Positions 32,921-44,530 of a stretch of 64,000 bases of DNA are shown piece after piece. The DNA comes from Eustoma russellianum (taxonomy: Eukaryota; Streptophyta; Magnoliopsida; Gentianales; Gentianaceae). The stretch lies in NCBI GenBank assembly GCA_036186865.1, contig AP025041.1:1855879-1919878 (forward strand). The letters are read 5' to 3'. The translations under genes and the position numbers were made by a program. The notes beneath the pieces are model-generated. The model saw only the letters and a program-made list of their open reading frames with translations, was not told the DNA's origin and did not search any database. Positions within the stretch are counted from its first letter, which is position 1. Every line of letters starts with the position of its first letter.

Positions 32921-35482
32921 ATGGTGAGCATTCGAAGACGCAGACTATTAGGTCTTTGCTCAGGTAAAAAGATGTTCGATACTGTATAAGATTATTGTTT
33001 TCCTTCTCTAACATTTTGTAATATTGTTGATACCTTGAATGCAACTCTTGCTAAAGTAACTTACTATTTCCACTTGAAAGTTAAATGTTTAACACCTGCT
33101 GTTTTGCAGGCCACAATATGTTCATGATGCCACTGCCCAAATTTTCTGAGAATGGATACACTCTCGAAAACAGAATGCAGAACACAAAACCATTTAGTGT
33201 TCATCCTATGCCTTCAAGTACAGTTGACGAGGTTAATAAGGTCCCACAGCTGGCTCAAAGTTTTCAATTTCTACCCTACAATGCATTTGTCTCTCTCTGC
33301 ATGTTTTCATGTTTGTCCTTTTGTTCAGTTCAGTTTTCCTTTTAGGGTGGTGGTTGGGGTTGGACGTGAATCCACTGATGATTATATACATGCTTAAAAG
33401 TCTGAAATGTTTATGCTTGGGCTATATAAGTAAATTGAAACACACTTTCATGGTCAATTAATATTGCTGGAAAATATTTGCTTTGTCGATCATGGCATAT
33501 GTGAAAACCAAAGTTGGAGCAAGATTGAAGATGTTTATTACCATATAATTATGAGTTTATTCTTCCCCTTTACTTATTAATGGGCTAAAGGTCAATTTCT
33601 TGTGGAATATTGTTGATGTCGAAATGAAGCTTTTTCTTAGTCTGTTAGTTTGGTTGCTTGAGGGTTTAGTGTGTCAAATAGGAAACTGAATCTTGAAAAG
33701 ATGCTGTTCTACATGTCCAGTCTCATACTGTACCCAAATTAAGCTGAGTTTTACAGTAAGAGGAAATGTTCTAAACTTGAATGGAAACCTTGCTTACCGA
33801 ACTATGGAAGTGAAAAATATTAGTTTGAAACTTGCAGAAACCGTCCTTCCAAAGGGATCTTGAATCCTCAAATCCATCAGCTTCTACAACACCAAAGGAA
33901 CAGCATACTCCTGAGTATCCAGGTAGGTTCTCTATTTGGATGTATAGACCTCATAAATATGATTTTTTGCCACTTCGGCTCATTCGATGTGTATAATGAC
34001 ATGCACTTGGAAATCTAACGTCTCTGATGTACCAAAAGAAAGCTTCTAAAGGAAAGAAATCCAACAATTCAGAGAAAATTGGCAGCGTACGATTTCCTTT
34101 AGGGAGGCAAAATGACAAAATCTTAAGAACGCATGAATTTACAAAACAGAAGATTAAGTGAATGGATTTGGTGGAATCACAATACAGACAAGTGTTGAAA
34201 TGACACAAATTTGTCAAACAGTTCTAGTTTACACTATCTCACCAAGACCTTGTTGGTGGCCCTGCTACTGCATCAGCTTAATTTGTTTTTACATCAGCAA
34301 GTATATATCATGTCGAAAATACGACCTGGAGGCTTTTGGACTGCTTTTTTGTAGTGAACATATCAGGTCAATAAGCATGACGTGTATTTGTTGTCATTAC
34401 CATTGAGTGCAGTGATTCTGTACATCTGTCAGTTTACAAAGGAACCGCCAAGATACTAATTACCTAAAGAAATGATTCAGTCAATATTTGAGCATCCTTG
34501 TGTTCAGTCTTAAAACTTAGGTAATTACTGGCTTTATAATAAAATGAATGAACCCACCCACGAAAGAATTACGCACGTCTTTTTTGGCTGGTTCCTTGTT
34601 TTTCTTACCCTTGATTATAAGCAGATCCGACTTTATTGACCTTGCAGAAATCAGGCGTAGAAAGCGCCATAGAAGGAAACAGTCTGAAAACCAAGAGTCA
34701 TGCTTAATGAGAGGTGTCTATTTCAAAAACATGAAATGGCAAGCAGCTATAAAAGTTGACAAGAAGCAAATCCATTTGGGAACTGTGAGCTCTCAGGAAG
34801 AAGCTGCTCGATTGTATGACAGGTAAGATATTCAACAGTGCAACATATGGAACTCAAGGGCAACCAGGAATTTGAGCAGTCAGTTAGATTTTCTCCACTT
34901 GCTGTTCCATATTTGCATTCTTATTAAATTTGAACAGATTCCCCATTTGTGTGAGAAAAAACGATTAAATTGTCATACTATCCTTCTTCTTCTCTTAAAC
35001 ATGTTTATCTTACATATACATGGGATAATTGACTTCGACTACCCATGATTGTTTGATATGTCAGATGAAAATACCACTAATTTCTTATATGGCTGAAAGT
35101 GGAATGCTGAATTTTGCAGGGCAGCATTCATGTGTGGAAGGGAACCTAACTTTGAACTCTCAGAGGAAGAGAAGCAGGAGCTAAAGAAATTCAACTGGGA
35201 TGAATTCTTGGCACTTACACGCTCTGCAATTACTAACAAGAGTAATCTTCTGCTGCTTACTGTGAAGCTCATCTAATTTTTATTTCCTTAATCCTTTCTG
35301 AATTTTCGTAGTGTAAATCTTGATACGCGAAATTCGCAGAACAACCTAGAAGAAACGGATTGAGTGCTCGAAGGACATCCCAGAATTTGACGCCAAAAAG
35401 TGAGATTGAGAGTGAGACAGGAGGCAGTGGTCGCTCAGCATCAGATGAAGCTGTAGAGGAGCTAGACATTTCAGGCACTTGA
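32921..35482 (+). CDS. AP2-domain transcription factor, At4g13040/APD1-like
   Basis: Six coding exons: 32921-32963, 33110-33240, 33838-33922, 34648-34822, 35120-35241 and 35340-35482 (TGA), summing to 699 nt (232 aa). It starts MVSIRRRRLLGLCSG, as I recall for the single-copy plant ERF-like protein At4g13040 (APD1, linked to salicylic-acid defence). The AP2 domain is at about residues 100-160: SCLMRGVYFKNMKWQAAIKV, KKQIHLGTVSSQEEAARLYD, RAAFMCGREPNFEL. It lacks the canonical YRGVRxRxWG start of true ERFs and has RGVYFKNMKWQAAI instead, which is normal for this odd subfamily. A basic RRRKRHRRK run just before the domain is a likely nuclear signal. The C-terminus is acidic/Ser-rich. The donor at 33240 (aag|gtccca) is weak, but it alone keeps the frame. 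Confidence 0.88.
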
Positions 35483-35712
35483 AAAGTTCTTTTTTTTTCT
35501 TTTTCTTTTTGCAGCCCACATTAGTATTGAATATTTCCAGGTGCTTAATTCTTCTGTATATTTGATTATAGCCCATTTTAGACTAAATAAATGGGCACAT
35601 TGATGATATGTTACAATTTCATTGGCAATTTAGTTATATTCAAAATGCAACTCGATTTTTATTTTGCCGAGTCTGTGTGTGGGGGAAGAGAGTCGACAAA
35701 TAGAACACACAG

Positions 35713-35830
35713 AATTCCCTTTGAAATATGATAGAATAAAGTAAAATGACTTACTAAATTAGCTATATTTCTTGTATTGTGAAATAGAAGTTGATCTACA
35801 CAGCTTGACGCAATTATCATCACTTTTGTA
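35713..35830 (+). repeat. SINE-like family A, 5' half
   Basis: It matches the first half of 36236-36475: tttgaaatatgatagaataa, cttgtattgtgaaatag, agttgatctacacagcttga and cgcaattatcat. It is truncated after that point. Confidence 0.65.
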
Positions 35831-35869
35831 TGCATTTGACTTTGACATTGGTTCATATTTTGTGAGTTT

Positions 35870-36110
35870 TCTCCAGGCGGTTAAGTTGCTGCAGCTCGCT
35901 ATGCAGTTATATTTGCTGCTGTTGGAACATCGGTCGATTATGCTATTGTTAGACTAAGACCTTCGCTGGTAAAGTGGTATGATTCTGTGATTAGTACCAA
36001 GGATAGACACAACTGGTTCAAGTGCCAGAATGGCCGCCCATCCGGTCCTAGACGAGGAAGCCCTTGCTGCTAAACGGGCAAGGGAAGAGAATTTACAGAA
36101 AGGCTCATGA
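35870..36110 (+). pseudogene. Possible gene fragment, family not identified
   Basis: One frame reads AARYAVIFAAVGTSVDYAIV then RLRPSLVKWYDSVIST and continues; a second frame from an ATG at about 36031 reads MAAHPVLDEEALAAKRAREE to a TGA at about 36110. Both have the composition of real protein rather than random frame, and they overlap near 36030, as if one coding sequence had suffered a frameshift. No introns or start are apparent, and flanking SINE copies (35713, 36236) suggest a repeat-rich landing site. I do not recognise the parent gene. Confidence 0.35.
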
Positions 36111-36235
36111 GCTATAAGAGGAGAAATCTTGACAGCTCTCTACCCTATTTTGATCGAGTGCTAGAGTTTCCTCTTTTTTTTAAAAAAATTTCTTTTTCCT
36201 GTCGCCGCTTTCCATTTTCAATGGAATCAAGGACA

Positions 36236-36475
36236 CAATCTTCTTTGACTTTAGAATATGATGGAATAAAGCAAAATAACTCATTAAATTGGCTTCACTT
36301 CTTATATTGTGAAGTAGCAGTTGATCGACACAGCTTGACGCAATTGTCATTATGGATCATTGGGAAACAACCTGCGTGTGTTTCCAACACATATGTATGG
36401 TTGCGTACATCCGACCTTCACATACCCTGCCATAGGCGGAAGCCACTAAGACAATAGAATAATATTGTTGTTGTT
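36236..36475 (+). repeat. SINE-like family A, full copy with GTT tail
   Basis: The most complete copy: ctttgactttagaatatgat, ggcttcacttcttatattgt, agttgatcgacacagcttga, ggttgcgtacatccgacc, ccataggcggaagcc, then a terminal attgttgttgttt tail. The short length, 3' simple repeat and scattered copies on both strands indicate a SINE; no tRNA-like head is obvious to me. Confidence 0.7.
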
Positions 36476-36479
36476 TTTC

Positions 36480-37014
36480 CTATGGCCCGTCTACTTTGCG
36501 TCACCAATAATCATAGCTTACCTAATAACCTGAAGGTTGAACCAAGTTTTTCCCTTATTCTTCTGTTGATCATACAGTCAAATGTGAAACTTCTCTTCCA
36601 GAGAAAATGCGTTCTCTTTGGCCTGTAGTGGTGGAGGTCAAATGTCCATGAGATGGAATTTTTGTATCACATCTTGTCTGCCTTCTGAAGTTGATGGATT
36701 AGTTGCCCTGTCAGTAAGCTCAATGATAAGTACATCTTCATGCTCGCTTTAGCATCTGTTTCTAAAATTGCATCCTACCTTAAATTCCTTCAACTTTCAT
36801 ACACAACTAGAGTAGTAGTTTTACTAAAGACATGGTGCTTCGAATCAGAAATGTAGTCGCCAACCCAGTAAGACTTCTGTGATGCATTTTATGCTACTTA
36901 CCTCTGCAGAGCAACTAAGGAGAAATCTGTTTACGTTATGGCTCATATCAACAACATATTTTAATACTTTCTTTCTTCCAAAATTACTCTCATTTGATTT
37001 TTCAACAAAATATA
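36480..37014. other. Intergenic, no gene seen
   Basis: No supported exon or element between SINE copy 36236-36475 and the hAT MITE at 37023. Confidence 0.5.
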
Positions 37015-37022
37015 ATCATATT

Positions 37023-37298
37023 TAGGAGTGTTAACAAACTAAACCGAACCGAATACTAGGTTTTCGGATTCGGTTCGTTTAGCTAAACAAACTTTAAAAT
37101 TGCTTCGAGTTCGGCCCAATAACATTATAACTGTTTAAACGAGTCGAACATGTTGCGAATAGTTCATCTCATTATAGTAAACGAACTCAACAGTTGTTCA
37201 AATTCGACTCATTTACCAACAATTACTGAACAACTACGAACCAAACACGAATCAAAATCGGACAGTTCGTAAACTGTTTGATTCATTAAACAATCCTA
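37023..37298. mobile_element. hAT MITE of the ttcggctcg family, copy 3 (276 bp)
   Basis: The termini are TAGGAGTGTT and AACAATCCTA (inverted), flanked by the perfect 8-bp repeat ATCATATT (37015-37022 and 37299-37306). This copy defines both ends of the family. Its right two thirds align with 1-203. It has drifted, with many cg to tg/ca changes compared with copies 1 and 2, as expected from methylated CG sites. Confidence 0.92.
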
Positions 37299-37809
37299 AT
37301 CATATTATGTTAAAAAGTCAACTGTCACAATTACTACAATTACTCTATCCCGAAAAGTCAAGTATGGTTGCATCCTAATTATGTTAAAAAGTCATTATCA
37401 ACCATTAAGATGAGAATAAGTGATCCAAATGATTAAATAATGAATCCCAAATTGTCGCTTAATTATTAACCATTAAGACTGTTTAGTATTCGATCGCCAA
37501 ATATCATAAAATTTGTGGTCGCATCAGGTGAAAATGAAACACACAAGTTTGCATGCAAGCGGAAGTAAACAAACTCCAAAGGATCTTTCGAAATAACAAC
37601 GGCAGATGCTGCCATGAAGATCTGAAGCCAACAGTCAAATACTGGTGAACTCTGTACACATGCCTCCTGACATCAAAGAAAACACATGGAAGCGCAATAC
37701 TCTAGGAAACAAATCAATGCAGAAAACATATTTCTATTTCAATTCCTAGACTCTTCAGTACGTTTAAAAAATGAAAAATGAATTTAGGAAGTCCAACCTA
37801 GATTGTAAT

Positions 37810-37850
37810 CCCCCCCCCCCCCCCCCAAAAAAAAAAAAAAAAAAAAAAAA
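37810..37850. repeat. Poly(C)-poly(A) tract
   Basis: About 17 C followed by about 24 A. Such homopolymer junctions are prone to sequencing and assembly error. Confidence 0.9.
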
Positions 37851-38015
37851 GGCCAACCTAGATAAGATATTAGAGCGACTAGATAAGGCGACCCTTTTGA
37901 TTGCGGTTCTAACATGTATTCCCAATCAGGAATCAGCGTAATAAATTTCAGATGAAATCTAGTTTTGCTAACCAAAAGTGCATCAGCTTAAAGAAAATTA
38001 ACACTTGCACTCCTA

Positions 38016-41000
38016 TTATGAAAGCAACGAGACCAGAGAGACAAATTCCAAAGTCACCCGGCCCTTCGACCTGGTATTGATAACAAAGTGCTCGGGATAT
38101 TTCCTCAACAACATCAGCAATCCATACCAAGGTTTTGATTTTGCTTCAGGAGAAGGATAATCTTCAGATGTCAAGTATCTTCTTATGCGACTGTGATGCC
38201 ATAAACTGCCATACTGTTCCACCAGCTGCACAGAATAAATGTGATTTCCAAAGGTTTAATAGCATATAACCAGCATGTAAAGCAAACCTCTATAAGCTGA
38301 ACGGGAAGCACAAAGCTACACAATGGGTGAAATGTGGAAGAGGGGAGGAGCATTTTAAGTGACATTCTTAGCAAATCCAGTATCAAAAGGTAATTACTGC
38401 AACAAGAAGCTTCTTCAGACCTGCTGTAGGTAGGCACTTCTAATGTTCGTTTTGTTTTTCCCTTAGCCATCACAGCAGAATAGTTGTAATGGCTGCTATG
38501 AAGTACAATTCCTTCCTTTTTTTTTTTTTTTTGAAACATCATGAATTACTGCAGTCAACTATTTCAATATGTTATCAGGAACTCGCAAACTGTCATAACT
38601 GGAGAACAGAAATAGAAGGAGAACGGCTGAATAATCAATCCTCCAGCAATCTAATTGGTGCAACAAGGAACTGCAATTGAAGTAAACTTCAATCAAGATT
38701 CTCTTACCTTGTCCAGTAGAAAAACTTTTTGTTTGCTATCCTAATCATATAAATCTCTTTACATCAAACATTTGAGACAAACATTAGACCAAAAGCAGAA
38801 AGATGTTCAATCAAAAATAATTAAAATAAAAAATTGCAACCTCTTTCCTCTTCTCCCTCGTTACCCCAAAAAAACAGAGCTGAAAGAATTAAGTATACAA
38901 AAGAAAAGGAAAAAGGAAAAAGAATAGTACCTCTGAGTGAAGTTTCTCCATAGGCATCCATTCACCTGGACCGCAGAGGTCAGAAAGCACGGTAGCAACT
39001 GATGATACAACATCCTTCTCTTCTAGCTGTAAAAGTTGTTGATTATCCGCATCCCTGTCAACACGTGATCTTCCATCAAGTCTCTTGCCTACAAAAACAA
39101 GTGAATGTAAAGCATTAGAAATTGAACTTCCACATTAAAAATCCCTATAATCTGTTGCACCATTCGGTCATGTAAAAAACAGAGAATGATACAATAATCA
39201 TACACATCAACAAAACTTCAAGAAACTAATCTAACCATGATACTCCTTGTGTCCCATTTTATAAGTCAATGCCACTATTTTCGGAATGTCCCAGAATATA
39301 AGAATACAACTCCACATGCAATTACCAAGCCACGGAAAAAGAGTCTTAGTAGGAAAACAAGAGTTGGCAAAAAGTCATAACTGGCTTTTTGTTTGTTTAG
39401 AATATGCTTATTGTTTCATCCTATGTGGTTGGTTTCAAAGGCTTTTTGCCAAGCATCAGATATTGAGAGTTTGGTTCGAAGGAGTTACCCGGATCATGTG
39501 CTTCACTTTCGTCCTTCAGTCACTTAAAACTCCTTTATCGATTGCCTAAATTAAGCGACTGCTTTCCCATATACTAAGTCAATGCTTTATGAGGAATACG
39601 TTTCGGAAGATAAGTATAATGATAAAAGGAGAGTTCATTTACTAATTATTCCTCATTAAACGCCTAGCTCTTAAAACTAACTACAAACTTAAGTTTGACA
39701 AATTTTGAAATAGAAGCAATAAGTAAATTTTTTATCACATTTTCTTAAACTATGTGCCACTTTGAGGCCTTATATTCTGAGACATAGGGAGTAAGAAACA
39801 AGCATCAAGGCATAGTAAACGAGAATTTCTAGAGACAGAAGATACTCAAAATGCATATTGCACGTCAACACAACTGGACTATTTCCTAGTTTGTTTCTCA
39901 TTTATTAAGTTCCAAATGAAAATATAGACTACAACATTAATAGAAGGCATTCCATTTTTGCTTTCGGCAAATAGGCCACGCGAATCTACGTTTTCTATCT
40001 TTCAATTGAGTACCAATTGCTTGGATGTGTTTGAATTCAAAGCCTCGAGATTACTTGAAAAAGAAAGAAAAGGTTTGTCTTGTGGCTCCTAAACAAATAG
40101 TCCATTTATTGACAGGCGAACAACAGGATCGAACCCCTGCGTGGTGGATTCAGAGTCCACTGCCTTGGTCCACTTGCCTACGTCCACCCCTACCCCACAG
40201 GTTTAAGTCTCTAACCACGGTCAGATCTTTATGAACTCTAACTAATAGCAAAGGTAAACTTTTTCCTATACTGATGAAAAAAACTATTGAATAGTTGATT
40301 CAGAATCTACTACCTTGATCCACTTGCCTACGTCCACCCTACCCCCAAAGAAGTTTAAGATTCTAACTAGAGTGAGATCTTTATGAACTCCCTTATGACC
40401 GATAGTAAAGATAATCTTTTTTCTATACTGACGGAAAATCTATTGAGTGTTGTGTTTCCAACTTAGGGGATAGTTTTCTATGGTCGATAGATCAAAAGAG
40501 AACATGGATTCTATCTTTTGTCAGACTGGACGTTCTCTTCATGAATGGATGTGACATCCTATACTACAAGGTTTGTTAGTCAATGACTGAAGGTATCCAT
40601 GTTTTGGATAATGAATTAATGATGCAGTTCGCCCTTGGAAAATTGGCCTTCAGGGCAGAAGGTGCTAGGAAAACGAGGAATTTTGCAATCTGAAATGTTT
40701 TTAAGCAAGCTCTCTTAACCCCTATTCCTTCAATTCGGATGAGTTTATTTCTTTCGTCTCAGCTCAGAGCCAACCTCAGTGTTCGATGCTTTTAGGCAAT
40801 CAAACACTCAGACCCAGCCTAAGCAATTGGCTCAGTAATGGTAACAGCAACAATGTGTCCCTTCCGCATTGGACCCTTCCTTTGTCAACATGCCTGTATA
40901 CAGAGGGCAGTTATTTGTCTACCATTGGCCTCAATGGGAAAATATGTAGGGGGATCTGAGAGGCAATGATTTACCATGAGGCGGATTTTTCATTTTTCCC

Positions 41001-43389
41001 AAACGAAGGTTCCAAAGTGCTAAAAAGGGCATTATGCAAATAGTTTCAGGCCTGCTCCTTTCATATATCTCTATTTGTCTTTTGTTTCTCCAACAGTGTG
41101 TTCAAAAGCAACAAACAAGTTGCAGCAACATCAAGCTTTATGCATATTACTTACAAAAAAAAAGCTTAATGCATATTGGCCCATGTCAAACATGTTTAAA
41201 TGTTACACTGATCATCTGGAGAGTGCCACTGGCATCTTATTATCATTATTCTGCTAGAAAGGAAAAGCTTCTTTGCAATCAAGTGAAGATGCTCATGGTG
41301 TAAGCGATGAATTCGAGGTATCCACTATCTTACTATTGGACAAAAGAGCTTTATGTAGGGTATCATGCGACCACCTTTTCTTTCATCTACTAATTTAATA
41401 AAAATGTCAACGCAAAAACAAGATGATGTAAAATCAGCATGGCAGAATTACACTGGTCGAGCAGGAGGAAAACCCGCTGAAGCTTCCCTTTCTAAGACCC
41501 CTCCTGCTGTTTTTGTCACACATGTAGTAAGGGTAAGTAGGCAGGTAAACTGAGCGGCACCCAAACTACAACAAGAATAAGGGGGGGGGGGGGGGNNNNN
41601 NNNNNAGGGGGGGAAGGCTGCATTAATCATGTATCCATCCTTAATAAAAAAAGCGTAAAATTTATATCAACTTTAGCCTTCAATTGAAGGTTAGGGGATA
41701 CAAGGAAGACGTAAGCAAGCATACAAGATAACATTTTCAACTTGACCACGGTTGAATATTTTATTCTACCCAGCTTTAGAAAGAATATTCTGAAATTATT
41801 TCCAGTTCTGCAGTAATACTTTCTCCTTTTGCTTCTAATTTTGCATGTCATTGACAAATTTAGTGCACTCAGTTTGAGTTAGAGCTTCATCCCTGAGCCA
41901 AGATTCAAAAGGGTTCAAAGTTGTTCACAAAAATATAGATAAAAATTTTTAGCCTATCAAAAGACATGCATTGTTCTGGCTATCACAAGAATTTAGATTT
42001 TTATTATTTGGTTACAATAACTGAGAAGGTTGAACCACAATAACAAGAAAGCTTTGGTTGAGGCAACCCACCAATTTATGGTGCCAAAAGTACAAAAAGA
42101 TATCTATTCGTGGAAAAGTAGGCTAAACAGTATGTAGCAACCATTGAAATAAGCAGGTGCATAGAAGGGCAGCTGACCAACTACGGAATTCAACAGACAG
42201 CTAATCCTCAGCAGTTTACACAAAGCGAAAATAATCTTCCTCCACGTAAACTGCGAAGATGTATCTTCTGTGATCAATATATGAGAGAAACTGCCATTCA
42301 GAACCCCCAAATCTTTGGTTACTGACTGCCTCTTCCATGAATGAAAATAAAAAAGTAAATGACCAAAGCCCCCAAAACTTGGGAGAAGATTTCATATTCA
42401 TTTAGTGACCTTAGGCAATGTCTACAGAAAAAAAACAACAAATTCCACACAAGCAACAGTTCTTGACATATGCTATCCTGTAAAGTATACCTATTATCAC
42501 AGTCTACAAGCGCTTCGATTGTTTGAAACCAAAGCAAAAGACAGTTGAAATTCAAGACAAAACTTAAGGAACCTGAGAATTCACTAAAGGAAGCAAAGAT
42601 CATGAGACCACATCGTTGAATTAAACGAAACCCAGTTGCCTAATAGCCTTCCTTCCAAACTGATAAGCACAATTATCGGCGCTCACCTAACGGAAACGAA
42701 GGTGCGGCTTTCCCACCGGAGCCCCCGGAACCATAACCAAAACTACCGAAGCCATCCATACCATCCCCTCGCCGACTCTTCCGCGAGCCGCCTGATGCAC
42801 CATCTTCTCCAGCTTCCTCCTCGTACTCGTCCTCGTAATACTCCCTTCCCCTCACCAAACCCTTCTTCCCCATTGACCCTCCATAGCCTCCACCAACCCC
42901 TGATTGCGGGGGCAAAGGCAAATTCTGACCATGATGAGGTAACGGAGGTGGAGGCCCCGTATCGTGGCCCGCAGGAGATGGCCCCGCAGGATAATTAACA
43001 TTCACATGATGTCTAGATGGCACTGAGCCGCCAAGAATACTCCGAACCGGCAACAAAAAATAAAACTCCTTGTCCCCAATTCGGAGTAGATCCTGTGAAT
43101 CGAGCTTGACCGGAGGGTTACCCGGTAGATGAAGCACGCCTTCAACGAAACAACCGTTTTTGCCAAGGACTTCGAGGGCAAAACGACGACGTTGGAAGTC
43201 GTAGAATATGCGGGCATGGTGACGGGAGATGTTCATGCCGCCGCCTAAGGAGGAGAGGTCAACATCGACGGTGGATTTCTTGGAATTTCGGCCGAGAATA
43301 ATGGAGTATGTTTGCATATAGTATTCAAAATCTTCTCCCTGTAGCTTCGCAAATCCGGCTTCGACATCGCTGCCGCTGCTGCTTCCCAT
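38016..43389 (-). CDS. FHA-domain transcriptional regulator, FHA2-like
   Basis: Three exons: 42687-43389, 38931-39088 and 38016-38225, summing to 1071 nt (356 aa). I chose the ATG at 43389 (MGSSSGSDVEAGFAKLQGED) because homology to FHA2 begins there; the frame is open 25 codons further upstream. The FHA phosphopeptide-binding domain is at about residues 30-105 (YSIILGRNSKKSTVDVDLSS, GGGMNISRHHARIFYDF with the GR, SRHHA motif, EVLGKNGCFVEG). A Pro/Gly/acidic linker follows, then the conserved C-terminal region (QQLLQLEEKDVVSSVATVL, GPGEWMPMEKLHS, WYGLLMLLRKYPEHFVINT) shared by plant FHA2 proteins, which act in nuclear transcription and flower development; that role is inferred. Intron 1 is 3.6 kb and carries a Stowaway element, trnH relics and an assembly gap. 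Confidence 0.92.
39243..39791. mobile_element. Stowaway-like (Tc1/mariner) element, 549 bp, in FHA2-like intron 1
   Basis: The left end is CTCCTTGTGTCCCATTTTAT and the right end, as reverse complement, CTCCCTATGTCTCAGAATAT, with TA duplicated at both sides (39241-39242, 39792-39793). This is the classic plant Stowaway terminus. The sub-terminal parts (aagtcaatgccac / gtgccactttga) also pair. It has no transposase; the 87-codon frame inside it (39286-39549) is not a recognisable protein. Confidence 0.82.
40115..40188 (-). pseudogene. Organelle-derived tRNA-His (trnH-GUG-like) relic
   Basis: On the minus strand it follows plastid trnH-GUG from acceptor to acceptor: gtggacgtaggcaagtgga, ccaaggcagtgga, a ctctgaatcc anticodon arm, and ggttcgatcctgttgttcgc. 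The anticodon position reads CTG where trnH has GTG, and several stem positions are changed, so a functional His tRNA is unlikely. It sits in intron 1 of the FHA2-like gene in the same orientation as the gene. Confidence 0.7.
40293..40338 (-). pseudogene. Second, truncated trnH relic
   Basis: The 5' half of the same tRNA (gtggacgtaggcaagtggat, then caaggtagtagattctgaat). It also has CTG at the anticodon. Its downstream neighbour sequence (gatctttatgaactc) matches that beside the first copy, so a unit of about 150 bp was duplicated after the anticodon change. Confidence 0.65.
41580..41611. other. Assembly gap within a poly(G) tract
   Basis: A run of G bases, ten Ns (41596-41605), and more G bases. 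The gap probably reflects failure to read through the homopolymer. It lies inside intron 1 of the FHA2-like gene and does not affect coding exons. Confidence 0.95.
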
Positions 43390-43715
43390 TAGAATCTGGA
43401 CTCTTTTGACAGTCTTCTTAGTGTTGTTTGTAATAGAACTATGACCTAAATTGGAGGAGAGCAAAGAGTATCTGACATTTGATTGGAGATTTTGGGGCTA
43501 TTTGATCCCGCCGTCGGCGTGAAGTAAGGGTTGCTGCTCGGTGTTTATAATTAAAAATCGCGACCGATGCCGACCTATCATGAGTTCTATGGCAAATTTT
43601 AGGGTTCAAATATCATCATCATCAGTAGCATTATATCTCAACGACCGCGTTTTGGGTTTAAATATGTGGAAATTAAAAGTGAGACAAAATCATCATCATC
43701 CGTACCTAGTATATC

Positions 43716-43875
43716 CAACGACATCAAAAGCTATCATTAGGGTCTGGAGAATGTAAGTGGTAGGCATACAATACTCTATCCCAAGGGATAGAGAGTCTGC
43801 TTTCAGTCAGACCACCGGCTCTAAATATACCTGCATAAATGACATAATAATAGAGATATGATGTGTTAGTATGTT
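43716..43875 (+). repeat. SINE-like family B, copy 1
   Basis: The block order aaaagctatcattagggtct, caatactctatcccaaggga, tagagagtctgctttcagt, agaccaccggctctaa and gacataataatagagatatg recurs at 45160 and, inverted, at 52695-52885. It starts about 330 bp upstream of the FHA2-like ATG, hence near that gene's promoter. Confidence 0.7.
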
Positions 43876-43937
43876 TCAGAAATTACAAACAAGAGGCTTT
43901 CGATATTAAAATACACATCACATGTATATGTACATGA

Positions 43938-44105
43938 AAGTGAGATAAATTATGAGGCTTTTAATCACATGTTGTCACGTCACGTGTACTTTTTTGAAGA
44001 AGGGTGTGCTGCTCTTTTTTTTCCAAAAAACTGTTTTTTGTACACGTAGCGACACGTAGTTGGAGACCTCACATTTTGCACATTTAGCTCATCTGAATCT
44101 AACCC
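43938..44105. mobile_element. Palindromic CACGTG-type MITE family B, decayed copy
   Basis: Arms gtgagataaattatgagg and gtcacgtcacgtgtac face gtacacgtagcgacacgta and gacctcacattttgcac around a T-rich loop. It is related to 48690-48879. The ends are too eroded to read a TSD. Confidence 0.55.
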
Positions 44106-44276
44106 TTATAGTGAGAATTGAATAAATCCATTGCTTAACCGGCAATAGAAAAAAATGTAATAATTAAGATGGATTCTTGTTTTATATACGCATTAGTGTT
44201 ACATGTTAATTTTTTTATAAGTCTATAAATAGATAAAGTCTACTTAGCTTTATTAACTTTACTCCAATACCTATTA

Positions 44277-44530
44277 CTCCATCTCAAAATTATTCTCATA
44301 ACAAAATCAAACGACTAGTTGTCAAATCATCAAATCAATAACACTTTTTAGAATATTTGATAGTATAATAATTTACTAAAATATTTTTCACATTAAGGTA
44401 AAAATAAAAAATCATATCATCTAAAACCAAATTTTATAAATAATGAGTGAATTATTTTGACTATTTGATTTTAAATAGTGTTTGACAAATTACGTGTTTG
44501 ATCATACTGACAATATTTTTAAAAAGGGAG
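44277..44530. mobile_element. Stowaway-like MITE, 254 bp
   Basis: The left end CTCCATCTCAAAATTATTCT and right end reverse complement CTCCCTTTTTAAAAATATTG are flanked by TA (44275-44276, 44531-44532). AT-rich and non-coding. Confidence 0.7.

Noticed and set aside
43002..43217. 71-codon minus-strand frame
   Set aside because: Out-of-frame shadow of the FHA domain exon.
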